NCBI GenBank assembly: GCA_947053925.1
Contig: CAMRUG010000001.1
Coordinates: 62,001-126,000, forward strand
DNA: 64,000 nt
Source: an uncultured Clostridia bacterium
GTDB taxonomy: Bacteria; Bacillota; Clostridia; Christensenellales; CAG-314
Direction: 5' to 3'
Of this stretch, positions 1 to 8,034 are shown piece by piece. Every line of letters starts with the position of its first letter. The first letter of the stretch is position 1. Below the pieces are notes generated by a model. The model was given only the letters and a program-made list of their open reading frames with translations, did no database searches and had not been told where the DNA came from. The translations under genes and the position numbers were made by a program.

Positions 1-365
1 AGCCTGTCGGACAAGACAATCAGTACGATTGTGAGCGCAAAGCCGAAAGGCAATGTGTATTGCAAAAACTTCTCCGGCACAAACAGTTTAACAAGCAGGG
101 CAATTACAAATGTGGGAATACTTGCAACTACCAAGTAAACAAAGCGTCTGTCTTTTACGGGGTGGCGTATTGTCTGCCACAGCGTGTGCCTCATCGAAAT
201 TATAACGGCAAACAACGTGCCGATATGCAGCATTACGTCAAAAAACAATCCGCCTTGTATATCGAACAGTTTTTCCGCAAGCAAAAGGTGTCCGCTGCTG
301 GAAACAGGCAGAAATTCGGTAAACCCTTGTAATAATCCTAAAAAAATGCTTTGCAGTACAGTCAT
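1..365 (-). CDS. uppP: Undecaprenyl-diphosphatase UppP/BacA, N-terminal part (runs off the left edge)
   Basis: Integral membrane enzyme that dephosphorylates undecaprenyl diphosphate to recycle the lipid carrier for peptidoglycan and wall polymers, and gives bacitracin tolerance. Reading leftward from the ATG whose complement is at 363-365, the protein opens with a hydrophobic helix followed by LQGFTEFLPVSSSGHL, the family's first conserved signature with its Glu-rich, Ser-rich active-site segment. A second hydrophobic stretch and a basic HPVKDRRF loop follow. About 121 codons are visible of a family length near 260-280, so the C-terminal half and its second signature lie outside the window. 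No strong Shine-Dalgarno is seen. The gene diverges from ychF. Confidence 0.93.
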   Translation of the reverse strand, partial: MTVLQSIFLGLLQGFTEFLPVSSSGHLLLAEKLFDIQGGLFFDVMLHIGTLFAVIISMRHTLWQTIRHPVKDRRFVYLVVASIPTFVIALLVKLFVPEKFLQYTLPFGFALTIVLIVLSDR

Positions 366-493
366 AATAGTTACCTGTTTAAGTCGGTTATTTTTTGTTT
401 TGCGTTGCCGTTAATACAAGAAAAGTCTTTCAAGCGTCATTAGTGAATTTTTATCGATGCCGTATTTTCGTTTGAGATACATAACGCCGCAAA

Positions 494-546
494 ACACAGA
501 GAGCCTTTTAGTTTGAAAACGTTACTGTGTAAGTAGGCTTTTTTTT
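494..546 (+). terminator. Orphan terminator-like element with interleaved stems
   Basis: AGCCT (502-506) pairs with AGGCT (535-539), followed directly by an eight-base T run, so it reads as a plus-strand intrinsic terminator with a large loop. An overlapping pair, ACACAG (494-499) with CTGTGT (525-530), crosses the first stem and gives a possible pseudoknot order. No plus-strand gene precedes it, because uppP runs the other way. Confidence 0.35.
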
Positions 547-638
547 CGTTCGATTTGTTTTATCTTTGTGTACAAATTTTCAGTGCTGAAATTAAATTAT
601 ATTATCTCGTTGCGGCATTCAAATAAAAACCGTTTTTC

Positions 639-667
639 TTTACAATCGTTTGATAATATAGTATAAT
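639..667 (+). promoter_or_regulatory. Probable sigma-A promoter for ychF
   Basis: TTTACA (639-644), 17-base spacer, TATAAT (662-667). It would give a leader of roughly 105 bases before the ychF start at 781. Confidence 0.55.
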
Positions 668-780
668 TATCTATTATTACCGTTTGTCGGCTTTTACTAT
701 ACAAGTGTACGCCAAAACAACGTATTTTAGACTTGTATAATGTTTCAACAAGCCGAACGGAACGGTTAGGGGGAACGAAT

Positions 781-1872
781 ATGAAACTTGGAGTTGTCGG
801 ATTGCCCAACGTAGGCAAAAGCACTCTGTTTAACGCAATAACGCAAGCGGGGGCGGAAATCGCCAATTATCCGTTTTGCACAATTGAGCCCAATGTCGGA
901 GTAGTGGCTGTACCTGACGAACGTCTAGACAAACTTGCCGCGCTGTACGACAGCAAAAAAATCACGCCGACATATCTTAAATTCGTAGACATAGCAGGGC
1001 TTGTAAAAGGCGCCTCGCGCGGGGAAGGTTTAGGCAACAAGTTTTTGTCTCACATACGCGAAGTTGACGCTATCGTCCACGTTGTGCGCTGTTTTGTCGA
1101 TTCTAACGTAACTCACGTTTCGGACAGTATCGACCCCGTATCGGATATGACGACAATCAATCTCGAATTAGTTTTGGCAGATATCGAAACGGTAAACGCG
1201 CGCCTTAGTAAAGCAATAAATATGCAAAAAACGGGCGACAAAAAATACAAGACCGAAGCGGAATTGTTAAAGCGTATTCTTGCTTGGCTGGAAAGCGAAA
1301 ATCCTGTCCGTACAATGGAATTTGACGAGGACGAGCAGGCAATGGTAGACGAAATGTTCTTGCTTACCTCTAAACCTGTGATTTATGCCGCAAATATTGC
1401 GGAGGACGATTTGGGTAAAACCGAAAACGAACTCGTCAAAAAAGTTATAGATTATGCCGCTAAAGAAAATGCCGAAACACTTGTTATCTGCGCTAAGGTA
1501 GAAGAAGAACTGTCGCGTTTGCCCGCAGACGAGAAAGCAATGTTTTTAGAAAGTTACGGCATAGAGGAGAGCGGACTTAACCGTCTTGTAAAAAAGTGTT
1601 ATAAACTTCTTCATTTGGTAAGTTACCTTACCGCAGGAGAAAAGGAAACGCGCGCGTGGACGGTTACCGAAGGCACGAAAGCGCCGCAAGCCGCAGGCAA
1701 AATACACAGTGATTTTGAAAAAGGTTTTATCCGCGCGGAAATAGTACCGTATGACGTAATGCTGGATATGGGCGGATACAATCAAGCCAAAGAGCGCGGT
1801 AAAGTGCGCAGCGAAGGCAAGGATTACGTTATAAAAGACGGCGACGTAGTGTTGTTTAGGTTTAACGTTTAG
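781..1872 (+). CDS. ychF: Redox-regulated ATPase/GTPase YchF (OLA1 family)
   Basis: Cytosolic P-loop NTPase of the Obg/YchF group that binds ribosomes and prefers ATP over GTP; it is linked to translation and the stress response. The 363-residue protein matches the usual family length. It begins MKLGVVGLPNVGKSTLF, which holds the Walker A/G1 motif GLPNVGKS. It continues with the family G3 segment DIAGLVKGASRGEGLGNKFL and ends in the TGS-like domain with the conserved tail ...VVLFRFNV. The NMEE-type G4 of YchF is replaced by the local segment YAANIAEDD. An in-frame ATG at 733 exists, but the start at 781 is preceded by AGGGGGA at good spacing and aligns with the family N-terminus. It runs alone or leads into the GNAT gene 13 bases later. 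Confidence 0.97.
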   Translation: MKLGVVGLPNVGKSTLFNAITQAGAEIANYPFCTIEPNVGVVAVPDERLDKLAALYDSKKITPTYLKFVDIAGLVKGASRGEGLGNKFLSHIREVDAIVHVVRCFVDSNVTHVSDSIDPVSDMTTINLELVLADIETVNARLSKAINMQKTGDKKYKTEAELLKRILAWLESENPVRTMEFDEDEQAMVDEMFLLTSKPVIYAANIAEDDLGKTENELVKKVIDYAAKENAETLVICAKVEEELSRLPADEKAMFLESYGIEESGLNRLVKKCYKLLHLVSYLTAGEKETRAWTVTEGTKAPQAAGKIHSDFEKGFIRAEIVPYDVMLDMGGYNQAKERGKVRSEGKDYVIKDGDVVLFRFNV

Positions 1873-1885
1873 TATAATTAAATTT

Positions 1886-2320
1886 ATGGACAGCAATTTA
1901 AATTTTATAATTACCGCGCCTACAGAGGACGAGGCGCAAGAAATTGACGGTAATTTGCTTGAAGAGATACAAAAGGTTAAACCTTTTACGTTAAAAGAAG
2001 CGTTTGTTCCCGTAAACGTCTGCGCAAAACAGGACGGCAAAATAATCGGCGGCGTTTTAGCGTATGCCGTTATGTGGGATATCTTGTATATCGACACCGT
2101 GTGGACGCGTAAGGAGTACCGCGGCAAGGGCATTGCGAGCGCGTTAGTGGGCGAAACGGAAAAACGTGCGGTTGAAACGGGCTGTAAAATTGCCCGCTTA
2201 AGTACATACGATTTTCAAGCGCCCAAATTTTACGAAAGACTTTCGTATAAAAAATTCGGAGAAATAGACTACGGACATACAAAAGAAATTTTTTATTACA
2301 AAAAACTTTCGGAGGTCTAA
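1886..2320 (+). CDS. GNAT-family N-acetyltransferase
   Basis: Predicted acetyl-CoA-dependent N-acetyltransferase of 144 residues; the substrate is unknown. The acetyl-CoA-binding motif A is visible as YIDTVWTRKEYRGKGIASAL (residues about 62-81), with the Q/RxxGxG/A element as YRGKGIA. A C-terminal YERLSYKKFGE segment is typical of the final GNAT strands. It starts 13 bases after ychF. No clear Shine-Dalgarno precedes the ATG, but a TATAAT (1873-1878) lies seven bases upstream, so a short or absent leader is possible; the matching -35 is poor. Its stop overlaps the next ATG (TAATG at 2318-2322), so it is translationally coupled to the transporter. Confidence 0.85.
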   Translation: MDSNLNFIITAPTEDEAQEIDGNLLEEIQKVKPFTLKEAFVPVNVCAKQDGKIIGGVLAYAVMWDILYIDTVWTRKEYRGKGIASALVGETEKRAVETGCKIARLSTYDFQAPKFYERLSYKKFGEIDYGHTKEIFYYKKLSEV

Positions 2321-3954
2321 TGAAAAAGGTTGCTAAAAAAGATTTAAACCCCGACAGAGTTAAACTCGGTAATAAAATTGCTTTTGCGTGCGGGGACATT
2401 TTCGGCGGCGGAAGTTTTAATATAATAAACTTTTTATTCACGCCGTTTTTAACGTTGGTCGTAGGTATACCTATGATACACTTGACGTGGATGCTGCTGC
2501 TTACAAAGATATGGGACGGAATTATAGATCCGTTTATAGGCAAGATTACCGACGGCAAACAACCGGGAAAATACGGTAAACGCCGTTACTATATGCTTAT
2601 TGCCGCGCCTATGGTGCTTGTCGGACTTATTTTGTTGTTTTTTCCGTGGAATTTAATCACGCAAAGCATACCGTTAAAATGCGTCTTTGTTGTAATAGTG
2701 TATATGCTGTACGCAACGGCGCAGAGTTTTGTGCTTATACCTTACTATTCGCACGCAAGCGAAATGACGGACGATTTTAACGAACGCAATAACGTAAATG
2801 CCGTACGGCTTGCTTTCAGTATAGGTTCAAGTATAGTCTGCGTTGCAGTGCCGGGGCTGATTGCCGACCCGACAAAAGGCGACAATGGTATATGCTATAT
2901 AATTATGGCAAGTATTTTCGGCGCAATATTTACGGTGTCCGTACTTATTACCGCGCTGTTTTCGCGCGAGAAAATCGTTACGCCGTCGGTAAAAACAAAG
3001 TTAAGTATAAAAGAATTTGTCCGTCCGTTAAAGTTAAAAACTTACCGACAGTATCTCGGTATGCAAATGTGTACTTCGATGGCAATGGCGGTAATGTCAA
3101 GTTTCTTTTTCACGTTTTGCGACTTTTATGTAAGACGGCTGAGTTACAGTGAAATTACCGTAAACGGCGGCAACCGTTTTCCTATAGCAACGGTTGCTGC
3201 GGCAATGATGTTTGTTGCGCAAATTTTTGCGTTGCCGTTTTATTTAAAACTGATAAAATTAAAATCCAAACGGTTTGCCTACATTACGGGCGCGCTTATT
3301 TGGATAGGTATAGTTGCGTGTATGCTGGCTTTACCTGCCGAGAGTGAAATTGCGGTTTCGGCAGATAAAGCAATTAAAACCGTAAAAGGCGCGCCAAACT
3401 GGCTGATTATTGTGTTCGGTTTGTTTACCGGTTTCGGCATAGGCGGTACTGTTTTTGTTCCGCACAGCAGTTTCGGCGACGTATGCGACGTGGGAGAATT
3501 GTATTTCGGCGAACGTACCGAAGGCGCATTTTCGGGATTGACAAACTTTTTAAACACAACAGCGCAGGCAATAGGGTTGGCTATTCCGCCTCTTGTAATA
3601 GGGCTTGCAGGATATGTGCAGACCGAATATATGCAAAAAGCCGACTTTGTTCGACAATACGGCGACATGCCGAATTTATCAACGGTTACTTTTAAAGATA
3701 TTTTGTGCAAGATAACGTACGGTAACGATACCGTTCAGTTGTTACCCGTACAACAGACGGAATCGGCTCAGTTAGCAATAAGGCTTACGTTTACATTGTT
3801 ACCTATTGTTATTATGGTAATAGGCATTATAATAGCCTCCCGCTACAAGTTGACAAAAGACATTCAGCAAAAAATAGTACAGGCAAACGCAATTGAAAAT
3901 AAAGACAGCGACGAATTTAAACATACGCGCGAAGAGCTGTTAAAACAATTATAG
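2320..3954 (+). CDS. MFS transporter of the glycoside-pentoside-hexuronide (GPH):cation symporter type
   Basis: A 544-residue integral membrane protein with about 12 hydrophobic segments. The early cytoplasmic loop reads KIWDGIIDPFIGKITDGKQ, followed by GKRRYYML. This is the MelB/GPH signature, in which Asp residues coordinate the coupling cation. A mid-protein segment, YSHASEMTDDFNERNNVNAV, is also typical of the family. Function by family: uptake of a sugar, glycoside or uronide with Na+ or H+. The substrate cannot be told and no catabolic genes are adjacent. The length exceeds the usual 450-500 residues because of a long loop near residues 430-480 and a charged C-terminal tail. The Shine-Dalgarno CGGAGG lies inside the end of the preceding GNAT gene. 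Confidence 0.88.
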   Translation: MKKVAKKDLNPDRVKLGNKIAFACGDIFGGGSFNIINFLFTPFLTLVVGIPMIHLTWMLLLTKIWDGIIDPFIGKITDGKQPGKYGKRRYYMLIAAPMVLVGLILLFFPWNLITQSIPLKCVFVVIVYMLYATAQSFVLIPYYSHASEMTDDFNERNNVNAVRLAFSIGSSIVCVAVPGLIADPTKGDNGICYIIMASIFGAIFTVSVLITALFSREKIVTPSVKTKLSIKEFVRPLKLKTYRQYLGMQMCTSMAMAVMSSFFFTFCDFYVRRLSYSEITVNGGNRFPIATVAAAMMFVAQIFALPFYLKLIKLKSKRFAYITGALIWIGIVACMLALPAESEIAVSADKAIKTVKGAPNWLIIVFGLFTGFGIGGTVFVPHSSFGDVCDVGELYFGERTEGAFSGLTNFLNTTAQAIGLAIPPLVIGLAGYVQTEYMQKADFVRQYGDMPNLSTVTFKDILCKITYGNDTVQLLPVQQTESAQLAIRLTFTLLPIVIMVIGIIIASRYKLTKDIQQKIVQANAIENKDSDEFKHTREELLKQL

Positions 3955-3975
3955 ACTAGAAAATAGGACAACTAT

Positions 3976-4749
3976 ATGATAAAAATAACCCCGTTGTTTT
4001 CGGGAAGTAAAGGAAACTGTACGCTTATCCAAACGGATAAAACAAATGTGTTGTTGGATATCGGTTTTGCATTTAAACAAACTATGTCCGAGTTGACATA
4101 TCTCGGTTTAACCCAAAAGGATATTGACGCGATAATTATAACTCACGAACATACCGACCATATCGGCGCGTTGCCGATGTGGACCAAAGGCTGTCCTACC
4201 GCCGTGTATTCTCCTAAAAATATCTCCGACTACATTTGTCAGCGGACGTATTGCAGCGACATTACCGAGGTTGACGGGGATTTTGTTATAGGCGATTTGG
4301 CAATTCAAACGTATACTTGTTTTCACGACGCGCAAGAGTGTTTGGGATACCGCTTTTCTGACGGGCATACAAACGTGGCTTGCGTTACCGATACGGGAAC
4401 GGTTGAAGATAAGCTGATAGAGTTTCTTCTGCCGTGTCAAACAATACTAATCGAAAGCAATCACGACTTAAATATGTTAAAAAACGGACCGTACCGTTAT
4501 TCCTTAAAACAACGTATTTTGTCCGATTACGGGCATCTTTCAAATGAGCAAACGGCAGAGTTGCTGGATAAAATAGTAGACGGCAAATTAAAGAATATAA
4601 TATTGGCGCATTTATCCGAGCAAAACAATTCTAAGGAAATAGCATTTTCGACAGCGCTTAAAGTTTTAAACAAACACGGTATAACCGAAGGCAAGGACGT
4701 AAACATTTACGTTGCCGACCAATACAAAAACAGGAGGACGGTATGTTAA
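3976..4749 (+). CDS. walJ: MBL-fold metallohydrolase, WalJ/YycJ type
   Basis: Predicted cytosolic binuclear-metal hydrolase of 257 residues. The N-terminus ITPLFSGSKGNCTLIQ is the YycJ/WalJ hallmark (SGSxGN). The metal-binding motif HEHTDHIGAL fits HxHxDH, and later His/Asp ligands include TDTG and ESNHD. In Bacillus the homologue is walJ, co-transcribed with the WalRK cell-wall regulators and near rlmH and has been tied to DNA replication/cell-division coordination. Here the walRK genes are absent, but rlmH follows two genes later, so part of that neighbourhood is kept. The stop overlaps the next gene's ATG by seven bases, which indicates an operon. Confidence 0.88.
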   Translation: MIKITPLFSGSKGNCTLIQTDKTNVLLDIGFAFKQTMSELTYLGLTQKDIDAIIITHEHTDHIGALPMWTKGCPTAVYSPKNISDYICQRTYCSDITEVDGDFVIGDLAIQTYTCFHDAQECLGYRFSDGHTNVACVTDTGTVEDKLIEFLLPCQTILIESNHDLNMLKNGPYRYSLKQRILSDYGHLSNEQTAELLDKIVDGKLKNIILAHLSEQNNSKEIAFSTALKVLNKHGITEGKDVNIYVADQYKNRRTVC

Positions 4750-5681
4750 GACCACGCTATAATAAAAACGATTTGGGCTTTAGTCTTGCGTTGGTAGTTC
4801 TGATATATTTATTCGTCGCATTGATAGGTTCTACCGTCTTGCAACTTGTTCTTTGTAAAGTAAACGGAATTTCCTTTAAAGATTTTGCCGCAAACAATAT
4901 AGATATAAAGACGTTGAGAGGATACGATATCGGAAATATCGTTTTAATGGCAGTGTCGGGTATTTCAATAGGCGCGTCGGCATTTATTTATGCGGCTATT
5001 ACTAAAACCAACGTTGTCAAGGCAACGACGATGGGAGTTAAACCGCCTATTGCGCATATCGGTTGGGGCGTGCTTGCAACATTATTTTTGATTACGATGA
5101 TGGTACCGCTAAACAACTGGATAATGGAATGTATCGAAAAACTCGGATTTAAAAAGCCGTCGGTAGATATCGATATGGATATTGTTTCGATGATTATAAT
5201 AGCGTGCGTATTGCCGGCGTTTACGGAAGAAATGATTTTCCGCGGAACAATTGCTCAATCCGTTGTAGGAAACAAAAACAAACTCGCCTCTTTAGCAACA
5301 GTAGGCGCGCTGTTTGCGCTTTTCCATATGAATCCGGCGCAAACCGTGCATCAGTTTGTTTTGGGCGCGTTTATGGCATTGGTGGTATTCCGCAGCGGAA
5401 GTATATGGACGAGCGTAATAATTCATTTGGTAAACAATTTGACGGCAGTTATTTTGTCTGCCGTTGGAGGAGACGCGTTTTTTGAAGCAAATGCAATATG
5501 GCTGTTTTTTGTAGGACTTGTAGGTTTTGCCGGTTGCGTTGTCGGATATTTGTTTACGACAAAAAGCAAATGGATTGTTGACGAAGAACAGACTGTCGGC
5601 ACAACGGCGTCGAAGGTATGCTTGGGCGTATCAATAGGTATTTGCGCCATATTGTGGGTTGTGTCATTGTTGGTGGGGTAA
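4743..5681 (+). CDS. CPBP-family intramembrane glutamic endopeptidase (CAAX protease/Rce1-like)
   Basis: Polytopic membrane protease of 312 residues with about eight hydrophobic segments. The three family motifs are present in order: EEMIFRG (EExxxR; residues about 161-167), FALFHMN (FxxxH; residues about 191-197) and HLVNN (HxxxN; residues about 228-232). These residues form the active site in the membrane. CPBP proteins cleave prenylated proteins in eukaryotes; in bacteria they take part in bacteriocin immunity or regulated proteolysis, and the substrate here is unknown. It starts inside walJ and ends overlapping the rlmH start (TAATG at 5679-5683), so it lies in the middle of a tightly coupled three-gene operon. 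Confidence 0.9.
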   Translation: MLRPRYNKNDLGFSLALVVLIYLFVALIGSTVLQLVLCKVNGISFKDFAANNIDIKTLRGYDIGNIVLMAVSGISIGASAFIYAAITKTNVVKATTMGVKPPIAHIGWGVLATLFLITMMVPLNNWIMECIEKLGFKKPSVDIDMDIVSMIIIACVLPAFTEEMIFRGTIAQSVVGNKNKLASLATVGALFALFHMNPAQTVHQFVLGAFMALVVFRSGSIWTSVIIHLVNNLTAVILSAVGGDAFFEANAIWLFFVGLVGFAGCVVGYLFTTKSKWIVDEEQTVGTTASKVCLGVSIGICAILWVVSLLVG

Positions 5682-6151
5682 TGAAAATTAAAATTGTGGC
5701 TGTAGGTAAGATAAAAGACGGATTTTACAAAGAAGCGGTAGCCGAGTATGTAAAGCGTATTTCGCGTTTTGCCGCAATAGAAATAGTCGAAGTGTCAGAG
5801 TGCTTTTTCAACGGCGAGCCTAGCGCAAAAGAGAAAGACAAAATTATCAAAACCGAAGGACAGAGCATATTGTCAAAGCTAGAGGGATTTGTTGCTGTAA
5901 CCGACATAAAAGGACAGGAATTGTCAAGCGTAGACTTGTCTATGAAAATATCTTCGATAAAACAAACAAATTCTACAATCACGTTTGTTATCGGCGGCAG
6001 TTACGGATTGTCGCAGGAATTGAAAGACAGAGCAGACTTGAGGCTGTCGTTCGGAAAGATAACGTTGCCGCATCAGCTGTTCAGGGTAGTATTGTGCGAA
6101 CAGCTGTATCGCGCGTGCTGTATAGAAAACAACGTTCCCTATCACAAATAA
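5681..6151 (+). CDS. rlmH: 23S rRNA pseudouridine-1915 N3-methyltransferase RlmH
   Basis: SPOUT-class methyltransferase that uses SAM to modify pseudouridine 1915 in helix 69 of 23S rRNA on assembled ribosomes. The 156-residue product matches the family (about 155-160). It begins MKIKIVAVGKIKDGFY, has the SAM-knot segment FVIGGSYGLS, and ends with the invariant-type LFRVVLCEQLYRA...PYHK tail. The more usual MTLTHQMVRV stretch appears here as ITLPHQLFRV. The start at 5681 overlaps the CPBP stop; an upstream in-frame start at 5618 is rejected because it would add residues absent from the family. Confidence 0.96.
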   Translation: MKIKIVAVGKIKDGFYKEAVAEYVKRISRFAAIEIVEVSECFFNGEPSAKEKDKIIKTEGQSILSKLEGFVAVTDIKGQELSSVDLSMKISSIKQTNSTITFVIGGSYGLSQELKDRADLRLSFGKITLPHQLFRVVLCEQLYRACCIENNVPYHK

Positions 6152-6161
6152 TTGGCGGCAT

Positions 6162-6189
6162 TTGACAAATATAATTATTGTGATAAAAT
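6162..6189 (+). promoter_or_regulatory. Sigma-A promoter just after rlmH
   Basis: TTGACA (6162-6167), 16-base spacer, TAAAAT (6184-6189) preceded by TGA, an extended -10. It gives the next gene its own transcript and supports the ATG at 6221 over the TTG at 6152. Confidence 0.7.
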
Positions 6190-6220
6190 AAGACAAACAG
6201 CGTTAAATAAAAGGCAAAGT

Positions 6221-7852
6221 ATGGATATATTAACGGCGGAAATGCTGTGGGAAAACTATGACCCGACGGCAGAACAACTGGAAGTAAACGTATTCAAGAC
6301 GGTCGAACACGACGGGCTTGTTACAAAACAATTGTATTTTACGGGCAGAACGTTTGAAGACGGAGCAAAGACCCGTGTTTTTGCGACGGTTTGTTACAAG
6401 AATACTAAGTCGGTAAAGCCGGCGGTTTTACTTGTCGAAAACTATAAGCATCCTATAAATATAAGAGACGCGGAAGAACTTGCAAAGCACGGTTTCGTAA
6501 CAATGTCGATAGACTTTGCAGGCAGAACAGACAAGGGGTTGCATACGATATATGCGCCTCAAACTGAGTTTTGTAATGCCGACGTTGCGGAAGATTTGTT
6601 TTATGTGGGAGAAACTGCACGCGATACCAAATTGTTTGAATACGCTTTAAACTGTCGGCGCGCTATAACTTATCTTACTAAAGAAGAAAAAGTTAAAAGC
6701 GTTTCGCTGGTTACCGTAGGCAAGGGCGTATATGTAGGTGTTATGACGTTGGGCGTAGACAAGCGGCTTACCAACGGGGCTGTTTTGTTCGGAAATATTA
6801 CAAGACAGTTTCCTGAACCGAGTGAAGAAGTAAACGACGGCGATGCCGAGAGCTTAAACCGTCATTTAGAATACGACAGACAGCGTCAGGCGTGGACTTT
6901 GGGACTTGCACCGCAGACTTATGCTATACAAATAAATGTGCCGTTGTACATAGTCAATTCTGCAAACAGTCATTATGTCGATTTAAATACCGCCAATAAA
7001 ATGGCAAGCCGTTTAAACCATCATTGTAGATATCTGATATTGCCAAATGCCTTGGATTATTTTTCCGACAGGTATTTTGAAAGTTTGGTCAAGTGGCTTA
7101 AAGGCGCGCAAGTGCCGGTTGTTTCGCAGTTGAATTCTTTTACGGATTCTAACGGCGACTATTGTTTAAAAGTGCAAACGTCGAGTTCTATCAACAAGAC
7201 TTCGGTATATTATTGCACCAATCCGCGCAATCGTGCAAGGTATTGGCGTAAAGCCAAGCTGGTTAAAGACGGCTCATATTACGTTGCAAAACCGGATTTG
7301 TACGAAAAGCAAAACGAAATTGTCGCATACGCTTTGTTTGACAGAGAAGTTGCGATTTCCACATTGCTATTTAAAGACTCGGTTACGGTCGCACGTCCGA
7401 AGATAGTAAACAAAAATATATTTAGCGGTAACGGCGAGCAAAAATTGATACGTTTGGATATATCCGACAGATGGCTGAATGTGCCGTTAGAACAGCAGCT
7501 TACCGAAGGATATTTGGAAATAGTTGGGGCGCAAGGCAAAAAATTCGCCACATTTGCAATAGCCGACAGCAGTCTTAGTAGCAACGGTGCGTTTACTCTC
7601 GGTTTTGATATTTGCAGTAATGTCCGTCAAAAAATGGAAGTTTACGGAATTTGCGATTTCGGCGGAAAAGACCTTAAGTACCATCAAATTGTAGATCTTA
7701 TGGGCGACGGTAAATGGCAACGCGTAACTGTAGACAAGGATAATTTCCGTAGAGTAGACGACGACAAGCAAATATCGGAAGAAGAAATACTGGATTTGAT
7801 AGTTATTTCTGCCGATGAAGAAATAATAATCAATAATATGTTTTTAGTATGA
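6221..7852 (+). CDS. Large alpha/beta-hydrolase-like protein lacking the catalytic triad; function unknown
   Basis: A 543-residue soluble protein. The first 290 residues or so read like an alpha/beta-hydrolase of the acetyl-xylan-esterase/dienelactone-hydrolase kind: PAVLLVENY, then KHGFVTMSIDFAGR (the lid/strand segment), then a predicted nucleophile elbow VTVGKGVYVG. The elbow has Gly where GxSxG needs Ser, and the expected catalytic His region near the end of the fold (LDYFSDRYFESLVKWL) has no suitable His. The remaining 250 residues are strand-rich and suggest one or two beta-sandwich domains. No signal peptide is seen. The start at 6221 is chosen because a good promoter lies between rlmH and it, and AAAGG precedes it. 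The stop overlaps the DUF951 start (ATGA). It may be a binding or scaffold protein; I cannot name a function. Confidence 0.6.
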   Translation: MDILTAEMLWENYDPTAEQLEVNVFKTVEHDGLVTKQLYFTGRTFEDGAKTRVFATVCYKNTKSVKPAVLLVENYKHPINIRDAEELAKHGFVTMSIDFAGRTDKGLHTIYAPQTEFCNADVAEDLFYVGETARDTKLFEYALNCRRAITYLTKEEKVKSVSLVTVGKGVYVGVMTLGVDKRLTNGAVLFGNITRQFPEPSEEVNDGDAESLNRHLEYDRQRQAWTLGLAPQTYAIQINVPLYIVNSANSHYVDLNTANKMASRLNHHCRYLILPNALDYFSDRYFESLVKWLKGAQVPVVSQLNSFTDSNGDYCLKVQTSSSINKTSVYYCTNPRNRARYWRKAKLVKDGSYYVAKPDLYEKQNEIVAYALFDREVAISTLLFKDSVTVARPKIVNKNIFSGNGEQKLIRLDISDRWLNVPLEQQLTEGYLEIVGAQGKKFATFAIADSSLSSNGAFTLGFDICSNVRQKMEVYGICDFGGKDLKYHQIVDLMGDGKWQRVTVDKDNFRRVDDDKQISEEEILDLIVISADEEIIINNMFLV

Positions 7853-8034
7853 TTTCCTATTCTGTTGGACAAACTGTAAAAACGAGAAAACCTCACGCGT
7901 GCGGCTCTTACGAGTGGGAGATTACGCGCGTAGGCGCAGATTACAAATTGAAGTGTATCAAATGCGGTCGCATAGTGATGCTAAACAGCGATAAATTTCA
8001 CAAGGCGGTTATTGAAAGTGGAAAACCAAGATAA
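7849..8034 (+). CDS. DUF951-family small zinc-ribbon protein
   Basis: A 61-residue protein with the DUF951 pattern: VGQTVKTRKPHACGSYEWEI, then KLKCIKCGRIVML. Three Cys residues (HACG and CIKCG) suggest a metal-binding or nucleic-acid-binding knuckle. The family is widespread in Firmicutes, often near chromosome-maintenance or translation genes, and has no agreed function. It starts within the stop of the preceding hydrolase-like gene and overlaps the start of the signal peptidase gene, so it is translationally coupled on both sides. Confidence 0.9.
   Translation: MISYSVGQTVKTRKPHACGSYEWEITRVGADYKLKCIKCGRIVMLNSDKFHKAVIESGKPR

Noticed and set aside
6152..6220. Upstream TTG start for the hydrolase-like protein
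   Set aside because: A strong promoter lies between this TTG and the ATG at 6221, so transcripts from it could not include the TTG; no ribosome binding site precedes it.
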